Below the pieces are notes generated by a model. It saw only the letters and a program-made list of their open reading frames with translations, made no database searches and was not told where the DNA came from. From NCBI RefSeq assembly GCF_017948455.1, contig NZ_JAFFSU010000003.1, positions 362,066 through 426,065 on the forward strand: a stretch of 64,000 nucleotides of DNA. Reading direction: 5' to 3'. Shown one piece after another: positions 43,393 through 51,017 of the stretch. The stretch comes from Streptomyces sp. GESEQ-4 (GTDB lineage Bacteria; Actinomycetota; Actinomycetes; Streptomycetales; Streptomycetaceae). Made by a program: the position numbers and the translations under genes. The stretch's first letter is position 1. Each line of letters opens with the position of its first letter.

Positions 43393-44459
43393 CGCAGCAG
43401 TCCGAGTCACCCACGTCGACCACCACGAGTCCGCCCACCCGGGACGCAAGCGTTCCGGCGTCCCCGTCCCCCTTCGCACCCCCGTTCCCGCCCCTCGCCG
43501 AACCCCGCCCGCTGGGCGAACGCCGAGTCTGGCCGCGGACGTTCCACGACCGGCTGACCGCCCCGCTGCCCGGCCTCAAGTCCGTCGCCCGCTTCGCCCG
43601 GGAGGGCGCCGTCCGCCCGGACAAGGAGGGCCTCGCCGACATCCCGCGCCTGCCCTTCGAGCCCGCCCCGCTGCCCCGGGCCGACGCGCGCACGGTCGCC
43701 GTCTCCTGGGCGGGACACGCCAGTTGGGTCGTCCGGATCGGCGGACTCACGGTCCTCACCGACCCGGTCTGGTCCCGCCGCATCCTCGGCACCCCCGCCC
43801 GCATCACCCCGGTGGGCATCGACTGGGACGCGCTGGGCCGGGTGGACGCGGTCGTCATCAGCCACAACCACTACGACCACCTGGACGCCCCCACCCTGAG
43901 CCGCCTCCCGCGCGACACCCCGATGTTCGTACCCGCCGGCCTCGGCCGCTGGTTCCACCGCCGCCGCTTCACCTGCGTCACCGAGCTCGACTGGTGGGAG
44001 GCCGCCGAACTCCAGGGCACCCGCTTCGACTTCGTGCCCGCCCACCACTGGTCCAAGCGCACCCTCACCGACACCTGCCGCTCCCTCTGGGGCGGCTGGG
44101 TCCTCACCGCCCCCGACGGCCACCGCATCCACTTCGCCGGCGACACCGGCTACGGCCACTGGTTCACCCGCATCGGCCACCGCTACCCCGGAATCGACCT
44201 CACCCTCATGCCCATCGGCGCCTACGACCCCCGCTGGTGGCTCAGCGACGTCCACTGCGACCCCGAGGAGGCGGTCCGGGCAACCCAGGATCTGGGAGCG
44301 CGCCGGATGGCCCCCATGCACTGGGGCACGTTCGTACTCTCGGCGGAACCGGTACTGGAGCCGCTGACGCGGGTGAGGGCGGCGTGGGAAAGGGCGAGAC
44401 TCACGCGCGAGGATCTGTGGGACCTCCCCATTGGGGGATCGCGGGTTCTCGACAACTAG
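43389..44459 (+). CDS. MBL-fold hydrolase (NAPE-PLD/UlaG-like)
   Basis: A 356-residue metallo-beta-lactamase-fold protein. After a ~50-residue Ser/Pro/Thr-rich tail come WAGHASWVVRIGG, VLTDPVWSRR and the metal motif SHNHYDHLD, then the later ligands in HHWSKRT, FAGDTGYG and HWGTF. The set resembles NAPE-PLD-like phosphodiesterases or lactonases. It is translationally coupled to the Lys-lacking aminotransferase-fold gene, which suggests a joint role. Confidence 0.88.
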   Translation: MTQQSESPTSTTTSPPTRDASVPASPSPFAPPFPPLAEPRPLGERRVWPRTFHDRLTAPLPGLKSVARFAREGAVRPDKEGLADIPRLPFEPAPLPRADARTVAVSWAGHASWVVRIGGLTVLTDPVWSRRILGTPARITPVGIDWDALGRVDAVVISHNHYDHLDAPTLSRLPRDTPMFVPAGLGRWFHRRRFTCVTELDWWEAAELQGTRFDFVPAHHWSKRTLTDTCRSLWGGWVLTAPDGHRIHFAGDTGYGHWFTRIGHRYPGIDLTLMPIGAYDPRWWLSDVHCDPEEAVRATQDLGARRMAPMHWGTFVLSAEPVLEPLTRVRAAWERARLTREDLWDLPIGGSRVLDN

Positions 44460-44470
44460 GAGCGCAGGAA

Positions 44471-44483
44471 GCCCCGTCGGGGC
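44471..44483. terminator. GCCCC-GTC-GGGGC hairpin between convergent genes
   Basis: A 5-bp perfect stem with a 3-nt loop lies 12 bp after the MBL gene stop (44459) and before the convergent LPMO gene end (44554). It could serve both as a terminator. Confidence 0.45.
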
Positions 44484-44553
44484 AGGGTGACCACATGGGT
44501 CCCCTGGCCCGACGGAGCTCGGTCGGCCGGACGGAACGGCGGGTTACCGGCGC

Positions 44554-45228
44554 TCAGCCGAAGTTCACGTCGCTGCACCACATGTAGGCCTGGTCGAGGT
44601 GCGAGGCCTGCCAGATCACGAACAGGATGTGGTGTCCGGTGTAGCCGGAGGTCTGGACGGGGAACGTGATGTCCTGCGCCGGGGCGAAGCGGCCGGTCTG
44701 CGTGATGAAGTCGAGGTTGCCCCAGCCCAGGGTCTGGGTCTTGGGGTCGAAGCCCTGCTTGCTCACGTAGACCTTGAAGTAGTCGGCACCGTGGGACGCC
44801 TGGTCGTACAGGTGGACCGAGAAGTTGTTGCCGACGGTGGTGGTCTTCCACTGCCCGGGCCTGTTCAGGCTGTTGTTCCTCGAGAGGTTGTTGCTGCAGA
44901 GCGTCCCGTCGGGGGTCCGCGCCTCGAACTGGCCACCGAGGCCGTCGCGGAGCGCACTCATCCAGTTCCACATGGTGTCTGGGTTGGCCTGGAAGGCCTG
45001 CCAACACATGGGGTCTTCGGTCTGCATGGCCGGGTCCATGTGGTGGCTGCCCCACGTCTTCCAGCACTGGTACGCGCGGGAGGCGGGGTCGACGATGGTG
45101 CCGTGAGCCTGGGCGGGGGCCGACCAGGTGAGTGCGCCGACAACCACGGCGAAGAGCATGACGAGCGCCTGGAGAGGCCGGCGGAGGAACGACCGCGAAC
45201 GCCCGGTTAACGGACTCTGGTTGCGCAT
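44554..45228 (-). CDS. secreted AA10 lytic polysaccharide monooxygenase
   Basis: A 224-residue secreted copper monooxygenase. A long signal peptide with Arg-Arg ends APAQA and is cleaved before His (HGTIVDPASRAYQCW), exposing the N-terminal His of the copper histidine brace. The family's second His lies in the SGYTGHHILFVIW segment. Cys pairs (YQCW, DPMCWQ, LCSNN, WCSDVNF) support disulfides. AA10 enzymes oxidatively cleave chitin or cellulose; there is no extra binding module. A CebR-type box upstream suggests induction by cello-oligosaccharides, hence a cellulose target. Confidence 0.93.
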   Translation of the reverse strand: MRNQSPLTGRSRSFLRRPLQALVMLFAVVVGALTWSAPAQAHGTIVDPASRAYQCWKTWGSHHMDPAMQTEDPMCWQAFQANPDTMWNWMSALRDGLGGQFEARTPDGTLCSNNLSRNNSLNRPGQWKTTTVGNNFSVHLYDQASHGADYFKVYVSKQGFDPKTQTLGWGNLDFITQTGRFAPAQDITFPVQTSGYTGHHILFVIWQASHLDQAYMWCSDVNFG

Positions 45229-45262
45229 GTGGGGGGACTCCTTCCAGTTTGCAAGGCTGTCA

Positions 45263-45276
45263 TGGGAGCGCTCCCA
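45263..45276. promoter_or_regulatory. CebR-type operator TGGGAGCGCTCCCA
   Basis: A perfect 14-bp palindrome identical to the consensus for the LacI-family cellobiose repressor CebR of Streptomyces. It is placed at the likely transcription start of the LPMO gene (just downstream of its -10), an ideal repression site. Confidence 0.85.
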
Positions 45277-45304
45277 ACGGTAGGTATTCTGAGTGAGATG
45301 TCAA
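45277..45304 (-). promoter_or_regulatory. promoter of the LPMO gene
   Basis: On the minus strand TTGACA (45304-45299) and TACCGT (45282-45277) are 16 bp apart, a good housekeeping-type promoter with a weak -10. The CebR-type operator abuts the -10. The -35 overlaps the start of the MazF-like ORF on the other strand. Confidence 0.6.
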
Positions 45305-45640
45305 TGAAACGAACGGAGTTGATTACAGAGGTGGACGGCGAGCAGGGAACTGGTGTGCCCGCCGTTCCTGTGTCAGGAGGACATGTGCAACGTGGCGAAG
45401 TCTGGTGGGTGGAGTTCGACGAGCGGCGGCCGGTCGTGCTGCTGTCGGGAGACGACGCGTCCGGGATCCGGGTGATGCAGGTCGTCGCTCCAGCGGGTGT
45501 CGACATCACCGGTCTGGGCGTCGAAGTGGCAGTAGGCGCCGTGGACGGACTGCCCTTTGAAGGCGTGCTTCGGTTCGCGTTCCCGCGTCCGGGCTTCACC
45601 CCTTGCACGTGGCTGACCACCGTGTCCCGGGACGACCCCC
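45298..45640 (+). pseudogene. truncated MazF/PemK-like toxin remnant
   Basis: The frame from ATG 45298 reads like a PemK/MazF-type protein: QRGEVWWVEFDERRPVVLLSG, VVAPAGVDITGLGVEV, PFEGVLRFAFPRPGFTPCTWLTTVSRDD. At that point the homologous C-terminal helix (normally ~25 residues) should follow, but the frame instead changes to Pro/Arg-rich sequence (PRNETSPGSPNPPP) and stays open to 46428, antisense to the DedA gene. No antitoxin is adjacent. It is therefore likely a 3'-truncated remnant; a functional long fusion is less likely. Confidence 0.55.
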
Positions 45641-45651
45641 GCAACGAAACA

Positions 45652-46272
45652 TCACCTGGCAGCCCGAACCCGCCTCCACACCCCCGGCGCCACACTGATG
45701 ACCAAGGTCAACGCAACCGCCGCCACCACACCCTCCCAAGGCTCCTTGAACAGCGACCCACCCAGAATCCCGATCAACTGATACGTCACCGCCCACGCCA
45801 GGCACGCCGGAAAGTTCCCGCGAGCAAACCGCCGCATCGGCCACTTCGCCACCAGGCAAGCCAACATCACCGGGATACGCCCCGCTGGCATCAACCGCGA
45901 CAGCACAAGCACCGCGACCCCATGCTCAGCCAGCCGCTCCTGCGCCTGCGCAAGCCGTTCCTCCGGCGCACGCGAGCGAATCGCCTCCAACCACCGCGAC
46001 CCGTTCTTCGACCTCATCCCCCGCCGCCCCAGCCAGTACAGGGCGATGTCCCCGAGAAACGCGGCCAGCGACGCCGTGACGAACACCAGCGCCAACGCGA
46101 ACGGGGCCGTCTGATGAAACGCCACCACAGCCGCCGAACTCACCAACGCCCCCGTCGGCACAACCGGCACCAACGCCCCGATCAGCACCAGCAGAAACAG
46201 CGACGGATACCCGATCGCCTGCTGCGTGGACTCCGCCGGCGGAGGCGTCGCCGCCGCGGCGAGCCACATCAC
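45652..46272 (-). CDS. DedA-family (VTT/SNARE-associated) membrane protein
   Basis: A 206-residue protein with ~5 hydrophobic segments. DedA features are the ALVPVVPTGALVSSAA loop, FLGDIALYWLGRRG, and RLMPAGRIPVMLACLV (the conserved R-x-x-P-x-x-R pattern) in the middle. DedA proteins act in lipid or undecaprenyl-phosphate transport and cell-envelope maintenance. It overlaps the MBL gene by 4 bp at its start and so is co-translated with it. Confidence 0.87.
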   Translation of the reverse strand: MMWLAAAATPPPAESTQQAIGYPSLFLLVLIGALVPVVPTGALVSSAAVVAFHQTAPFALALVFVTASLAAFLGDIALYWLGRRGMRSKNGSRWLEAIRSRAPEERLAQAQERLAEHGVAVLVLSRLMPAGRIPVMLACLVAKWPMRRFARGNFPACLAWAVTYQLIGILGGSLFKEPWEGVVAAVALTLVISVAPGVWRRVRAAR

Positions 46273-47042
46273 CGCGCCACCTTCAGCCGCACACTCTCGC
46301 CGTGTCCGAGCAGATGCACCGCCACCTCGGGCGCGACGCCGGCGGCCAACCGCACGAACTCCGAGCCCGGCGCGTGGAATTCATGCGGGCGCACCGCGTC
46401 CATCCCGATCGGCCAGTACGTTCCGTAGTGCACCGGCACCGCACTGCGCGGCGCCAGCCGGACCAGCGCCTCAGCCGCCCGCCCCGCGTCCAGATGCCCC
46501 TCACCGAGATACGGCCCCCAGCCACCCACCGGCAGCAGCGCCACGTCGACCGGCCCGACCTCCTCGGCCATCGAGTCGAACAGCCCCGTGTCCCCGGCGA
46601 AGTACGTACGCGCCTCGCCCTCGACGACATAGCCGAGCGCGGGGGAGCGGTGCGGCCCGACCGGCAGCCGCCGCCCGTCGTGCCACGCGGACACGGCCCG
46701 TACGACCAGGCCGCCGATCACCGTCTCGTCGCCGGGCGCCACTTCACGGACCTCCAGATGCGCGAGCCGGCGCAGTCCCGGCACCGCCCTGGACGCGCCC
46801 CGGGGCAGGAGCAGTCGGGTGCCGGGGGCGAGCGAGGCGAGCGAGGGAACGTGCAGGTGGTCGGCGTGCAGATGGGAGACGAGCGCCACGTCCGCGTGCC
46901 GGGCCCGCGGCGGCGGCACCGCACCCCGGCGACGGCGCAGATGTGCGAGCCGGCGTGCGAACAGGGGATCGGTGAGCACGCGTACGCCCGAGTCCGCGAC
47001 CGTGCAGGTGGCGTGACCCCACCAGGTGATCTCCACCGGCAC
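46269..47042 (-). CDS. MBL-fold hydrolase (UlaG/L-ascorbate-6-P lactonase-like)
   Basis: A 257-residue metallo-beta-lactamase-fold protein. Motifs: WWGHATCTV, LTDPLFARRL, SHLHADHLHVPSL (HxHxDH), FAGDTGLFD and the late HYGTYWP. The fold resembles UlaG/YfiT-type phosphodiesterases or lactonases. Start GTG 47042 reads MPVEITWWGH. It overlaps the DedA gene end-to-start (ATGA), so both form one operon. Confidence 0.88.
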   Translation of the reverse strand: MPVEITWWGHATCTVADSGVRVLTDPLFARRLAHLRRRRGAVPPPRARHADVALVSHLHADHLHVPSLASLAPGTRLLLPRGASRAVPGLRRLAHLEVREVAPGDETVIGGLVVRAVSAWHDGRRLPVGPHRSPALGYVVEGEARTYFAGDTGLFDSMAEEVGPVDVALLPVGGWGPYLGEGHLDAGRAAEALVRLAPRSAVPVHYGTYWPIGMDAVRPHEFHAPGSEFVRLAAGVAPEVAVHLLGHGESVRLKVAR

Positions 47043-47127
47043 CTCTTTGCCTCCTTCGCGCGACTCCCCCGAAGCCTACGACCAGGAGTAGTCTCGGCGC
47101 CTGAAAGCCGGAGGTGAGGGGGACGCC

Positions 47128-47529
47128 ATGGGACCGGTACGGGTCACCACCATCGCGAGTCTGACGCCGCTGGAAGAGCTGGACGACGACCCCTTCCTGG
47201 TGGACTCCCGCAGCCAGCACGCCATGTGCGCCCGCTGGGCGGCGGAGCGGGGCTACACCGTCAGCCGCGAACTGCTGGTCCGTGGACTGCGCCCCGACCA
47301 CTGCGTGCTCTGGGACGGCGTCCGCCCCGGCATCGACCTCTTCGTCGCCCCCAGCCGCCGGGTCCTGGAGAGCGCCCTCTCCTCCGTCGACGAGTTCACC
47401 GCCGAGTGCGCCCGGCGCGGGGTGAGGGTGGAGACGGTAGGAGTAGCGGAGCCTGCCTACGACTCCCAGATGAAGGCCAGAGTCCACCGACGCCTCTCAA
47501 TGCCAACAGCAGGCTACGACGGCCGCTGA
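47128..47529 (+). CDS. small protein resembling a degenerate serine-recombinase domain
   Basis: A 133-residue protein. The layout resembles a resolvase N-terminal domain: SRSQHAMCARWAAERGYTVSRELLV, then GVRPGIDLFVAPSRRVLESALSSVDEFTAECARRGVRVETVG, matching the core of serine recombinases. The catalytic Ser motif (YxRVSt) is not present at the N-terminus (VTTIASLTPLEE). There is no DNA-binding domain. It is probably a non-catalytic small regulatory or orphan domain. Unknown function; assignment is tentative. Confidence 0.55.
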   Translation: MGPVRVTTIASLTPLEELDDDPFLVDSRSQHAMCARWAAERGYTVSRELLVRGLRPDHCVLWDGVRPGIDLFVAPSRRVLESALSSVDEFTAECARRGVRVETVGVAEPAYDSQMKARVHRRLSMPTAGYDGR

Positions 47530-47567
47530 ACGCCCGGGCCTACCCGCGACGGATCGACAACGCCGTT

Positions 47568-47611
47568 AAGGGGCGCGGGGAACTGCGCGACCAGCCACGA
47601 CGGACCCGCAG
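47568..47611 (-). repeat. dispersed hairpin repeat, copy 3 (inverted)
   Basis: It reads AAGGGGCGCGGGGAACTGCG on the plus strand and continues CGACCAGCCACGACGGACCCGCAG, the reverse complement of the other copies. It lies just after the recombinase-like gene end (47529) and before the phosphatase gene. No perfect hairpin tail here. Confidence 0.75.
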
Positions 47612-47661
47612 ACGACCGACAACGCCCCCTCGCCCGAAACCCGGTATGCCACGCTGGAAGC

Positions 47662-49737
47662 GTGCATCGTGGGCGTTGGCGGCGGGTCATCAGTCAGAGC
47701 GGCCGGAGTATCGCCGTATGGGCGGTCTCCACGGTCACCATGCTCGTACTCGCCGGCCTCCTCCCCGACTTCCAGCTGCGGTCCGCCGACGGTGACAGCG
47801 CCACCGACATAGCGGTGACCGCCGCGTTCGGCGCCGGCGCCTTCGGCGTGCTGTCGGCCGTGGTGTGGCCGCTGCTCGTCCGGCTCCTGCTGCTGGTGCC
47901 CGCGCTGGTCCTGGGCCTGCTGGTGTTCTTCCTCAACGGGGGGCTGCTGCTGGTGGCACTGCGCCTCAACCCCACCGAGCGCGGCGCCGTCGCCTGGGAG
48001 ACCGGCGTCGTGGTCGCCGCCGTGATGTCCGCCGTCGCCTCCGCCACCGGCGGTGCCCTGGCCGTGCGCGACGACGACGCGTACCGGCGCCGCCTGTACC
48101 GTCTCGCCGACCGCCGCCGAGGCTCCGGGCCGCCCTGCCCCGCCACCCACGGCACCGTCTTCCTGCAACTCGACGGCGTCGGCCACGACGTCCTGCTGGA
48201 CGCGGTCGGCAAGGGCCTCATGCCGACCGTCGCCCGCTGGCTGGGCACCGGCGACCGGGCCAGACCCACCCACCGGCTCACCCCGTGGCGCACCGACTGG
48301 TCCAGCCAGACCGGCGCCAGCCAGCTCGGCATCCTGCACGGCAGCAACTACGACATCCCCGCCTTCCGCTGGTACGAGAAGGACCGCCGGGAGGTGATGG
48401 TGAGCAACCGCCCGACCAGCGCCGCCGAACTCCAGCGCCGCGCCGTCGAGCGCACCGGCGACGCCGGACTGCTCTCCGCCGACGGCGCCAGCCGCGGCAA
48501 CCTGTTCAGCGGAGGCGCCGACGAACAGGCCCTCGTGCTGTCCATCGCCACCAGGCGGCGAGGCCGGGAGAACCGCTCCCGGGCGGGCTACTTCGCCTAC
48601 TTCTCCGACCCGGCGAACGCCGTGCGCACCGCGCTGTCCTTCGTCGCCGAGGTCGGCCGCGAGATCGGCCAGTCCACCCGGGCCCGCTTCCGCAAGGTCC
48701 GCCCGCGCGTCAAACGCGGCGGCCTCTACCCCTTCATCCGCGCCTTCGCGACCGTCGTCGAACGGGACGTCGTGGTCGCCGCGGTGATGGGCGACATGCT
48801 CGCCGGGCGCACCGCCGTCTACGCGGACCTGGTGGCGTACGACGAAGTGGCGCACCACTCCGGGCCGATGAGCCGCGACGCCGAGAAGGTCCTCGAACGT
48901 CTCGACCGGGCGCTCGCGCTGATCGAGAAGGTCGCCGAGCACGCACCGAGGCCGTACAGGATCGTCGTGCTGTCGGACCACGGGCAGAGCCCCGGCGAGA
49001 CCTTCCGGGCCCGCTACGGCCTCTCTCTCGGCGACCTGGTGCGGGCCGGCTGCGGGCTGCCCGTGCCGCGCAAGGCGCAGCGCACCCACAGCGGCGCCGA
49101 GGCCCGCGCCGCGGTACGTGCCGCGCTGCGCCGGCCGGTCGAGGAGGGTGGCGAGCAGTACCGTCCGTCGCGCCGCTCGGAGCCGCTGGTGCTGGCCTCC
49201 GGCAATCTCGGCCTCGTCTCCTTCCCGGACGTCCCGCACCGGATGAGCAAGGAGGAGATCGACGCCCGCCACCCCGCCCTGCTGACCACGCTCGCCAACC
49301 ACCCCGGCATCGGCTTCGTCCTGGTCCGCAGCGAACAGCACGGCGGCGTCGTACTCGGTCCGTACGGCACCGAGATCCCGCTGGACCGACTCGACGAGGA
49401 CCCGGGCCCCCTCAAGGACTTCGGCCCGGGCGCCGCGGACGCGGTCCGCCGCACCCACTCCTTCCCGCACGCCGCCGACATCATGGTCAACTCCTGGTAC
49501 GACCCCGCCGACGGCGAAGTCCTCGCCTTCGAGGAGCAGATCGGCTCACACGGCGGCCTCGGCGGCGCCCAGGCGAAGGCTTTTCTATTGTCGCCCGTCG
49601 CCCTGTCCGCCCCCGTCGACGGCGCGGGGGACCTCGCCGGCGCCGAGCACATCCACCACGTCCTGCGCCGCTGGCTGCGCGAGTCGGGCGGGCCACAGGT
49701 ACCGCTGGAGACGGAGCAGGAGGAGCGGGCCGCCTGA
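47662..49737 (+). CDS. membrane protein with alkaline-phosphatase/phosphodiesterase-fold domain
   Basis: A 691-residue protein. The first ~150 residues hold 3-4 transmembrane helices (AVWAVSTVTMLVLAGLLPDF; AAFGAGAFGVLSAVVWPLLV; LLLLVPALVLGLLVFFL), as in mycobacterial four-TMS holin-type domains. Residues ~170-670 are an alkaline-phosphatase-superfamily domain with QLDGVGHDVLLD, metal-site residues in DLVAYDEVAHHSGPMS and VVLSDHGQSPG, and SHGGLGG. It probably hydrolyses phosphodiesters or phosphonates at the membrane. Start GTG 47662 has a poor SD. The next gene is 81 bp away. Confidence 0.82.
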   Translation: MHRGRWRRVISQSGRSIAVWAVSTVTMLVLAGLLPDFQLRSADGDSATDIAVTAAFGAGAFGVLSAVVWPLLVRLLLLVPALVLGLLVFFLNGGLLLVALRLNPTERGAVAWETGVVVAAVMSAVASATGGALAVRDDDAYRRRLYRLADRRRGSGPPCPATHGTVFLQLDGVGHDVLLDAVGKGLMPTVARWLGTGDRARPTHRLTPWRTDWSSQTGASQLGILHGSNYDIPAFRWYEKDRREVMVSNRPTSAAELQRRAVERTGDAGLLSADGASRGNLFSGGADEQALVLSIATRRRGRENRSRAGYFAYFSDPANAVRTALSFVAEVGREIGQSTRARFRKVRPRVKRGGLYPFIRAFATVVERDVVVAAVMGDMLAGRTAVYADLVAYDEVAHHSGPMSRDAEKVLERLDRALALIEKVAEHAPRPYRIVVLSDHGQSPGETFRARYGLSLGDLVRAGCGLPVPRKAQRTHSGAEARAAVRAALRRPVEEGGEQYRPSRRSEPLVLASGNLGLVSFPDVPHRMSKEEIDARHPALLTTLANHPGIGFVLVRSEQHGGVVLGPYGTEIPLDRLDEDPGPLKDFGPGAADAVRRTHSFPHAADIMVNSWYDPADGEVLAFEEQIGSHGGLGGAQAKAFLLSPVALSAPVDGAGDLAGAEHIHHVLRRWLRESGGPQVPLETEQEERAA

Positions 49738-49818
49738 AAACCGGGTGCGCCAAAACGGTCGTACGCACACACTGTTCACAGTCGAACCTGCTCGAACAGA
49801 CTTGAGGAGCCACCTGCT

Positions 49819-50880
49819 TTGCAGGCTGCCGTCACCGTTACCCCTGCCCGTATCCCGGAACTTCTGCTCGGTCTCGCGACCGTCCGCCCGGTCTTCCTCT
49901 GGGGCGCCCCCGGCATCGGAAAGTCCTCCCTGGTAAGGGAGTTCGCCGAATCCCTGGGACTCGAGTGCGTCAGTCTGCTCGGCACCCAGCTCGCCCCCGA
50001 GGACCTCATCGGCGTGCCGCAGATCCGTGACGGGCGGTCGGTGTTCTGCCCGCCGGAGGCGATCGCCCGCGACGAGCCGTACTGCCTGTTCCTGGACGAG
50101 CTGAACGCGGCGACGCCCGATGTGCAGAAGGCGTTCTACTCGCTGATCCTGGACCGCCGTATCGGCAACTACGAGCTGCCGAAGGGCTCGATCGTCATCG
50201 GCGCCGGAAACCGCGCCACGGACAACGCGCTGGCCCGCCCGATCGCCTCCGCCCTGATCAACCGCCTCGCCCACGTCCACCTGGAGGCCTCCGCGAAGGA
50301 CTGGCTCGCCTGGGCCGCGGGCAACGGCATCCACCCCTGGATCCTGGACCACCTCACGGACCGGCCCGACCACCTGTGGTCCAAGCCGCCCAAGACCGAG
50401 GAGCCGTTCTCCACGCCCCGGTCCTGGCACATGCTCTCCGACGCGATGCACTCCTTCGGCGCGGAACTCGACGAGGAGACCCTGAAGATCGTCGCGCACG
50501 GCACGCTGACGCCCGCGCACGCCGTGGCCTTCTGCGGCTACGTCAAGATCGTGCGCAGCCAGTACGGCATCGAGGCGATCATCAAGGGCGACGCACGCTG
50601 GCCGCACCGGATGCAGGACCGCGACCTGCTCTACTACCTCGCCGAGTCGTTCCGCGGGCGGCTGGTCAAGGAGCTGCCGGCCAGCAAGGAGCACCTGTCG
50701 GCGAGCGGGCAGCAGATGGCGTACCGCGCCAAGTCGCTGCTCGTGCAGCTCGCCGAGATCTCGGTGGAGGTCGCGCAGAGCGTCATCGCCCCGGACACCG
50801 ACGGCAACCCCCTCCTGCCGGCCTGGTTCCTGGTCGAGGCGGCCCGCGACATGCCCCGCCTGGTGGAGGCGCGGCAGTGA
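49819..50880 (+). CDS. MoxR-like AAA+ ATPase
   Basis: A 353-residue AAA+ ATPase. Walker A GAPGIGKS, Walker B CLFLDELNAA, sensor I GAGNRATDNAL (Asn) and a Gln/Arg-rich helical C-terminal domain. MoxR ATPases work as chaperones for the von Willebrand (VWA) proteins encoded beside them, often inserting metals. The start is TTG 49819 after SD GAGGAG (49804-49809), an uncommon start. It is GTGA-coupled to a tiny ORF and then to the VWA metallopeptidase gene. Confidence 0.88.
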   Translation: MQAAVTVTPARIPELLLGLATVRPVFLWGAPGIGKSSLVREFAESLGLECVSLLGTQLAPEDLIGVPQIRDGRSVFCPPEAIARDEPYCLFLDELNAATPDVQKAFYSLILDRRIGNYELPKGSIVIGAGNRATDNALARPIASALINRLAHVHLEASAKDWLAWAAGNGIHPWILDHLTDRPDHLWSKPPKTEEPFSTPRSWHMLSDAMHSFGAELDEETLKIVAHGTLTPAHAVAFCGYVKIVRSQYGIEAIIKGDARWPHRMQDRDLLYYLAESFRGRLVKELPASKEHLSASGQQMAYRAKSLLVQLAEISVEVAQSVIAPDTDGNPLLPAWFLVEAARDMPRLVEARQ

Positions 50881-51017
50881 GCGGAACGTGCGGCGTCAGG
50901 GGGCGAGAGACGGGTGGCCGCGGGGTGGGCCGGCCCTGTGCCGCGTCGCCGCGTAAGCAGCCGTCGCGCAAGCAGCAGCTGCGCGAGGAGCCGCTGCGGA
51001 AGGGACCGCCGCGGTGA
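50877..51017 (+). CDS. tiny basic ORF between MoxR and VWA genes (46 aa)
   Basis: A 46-residue Arg/Lys-rich ORF (start GTG 50877). Its first codons overlap the MoxR stop (GTGA) and its TGA (51015-51017) overlaps the VWA gene's GTG 51014, so coupling is perfect at both ends. Sequence is basic and low complexity (KQPSRKQQLREEPLRK), so it may be a translational bridge rather than a functional protein. Cys residues are at 5 and ~21. Confidence 0.4.
   Translation: MSGTCGVRGRETGGRGVGRPCAASPRKQPSRKQQLREEPLRKGPPR

Noticed and set aside
45640..46428. Continuation of the MazF-like frame as a real 377-residue protein
   Set aside because: The sequence after TVSRDD is antisense to a convincing DedA gene and has no fold-like pattern; only the first ~115 codons have family similarity.
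47128..47529. An active site-specific recombinase marking a mobile element
   Set aside because: The catalytic Ser and DNA-binding domain are missing, no flanking repeats were seen, and base composition matches the neighbours.
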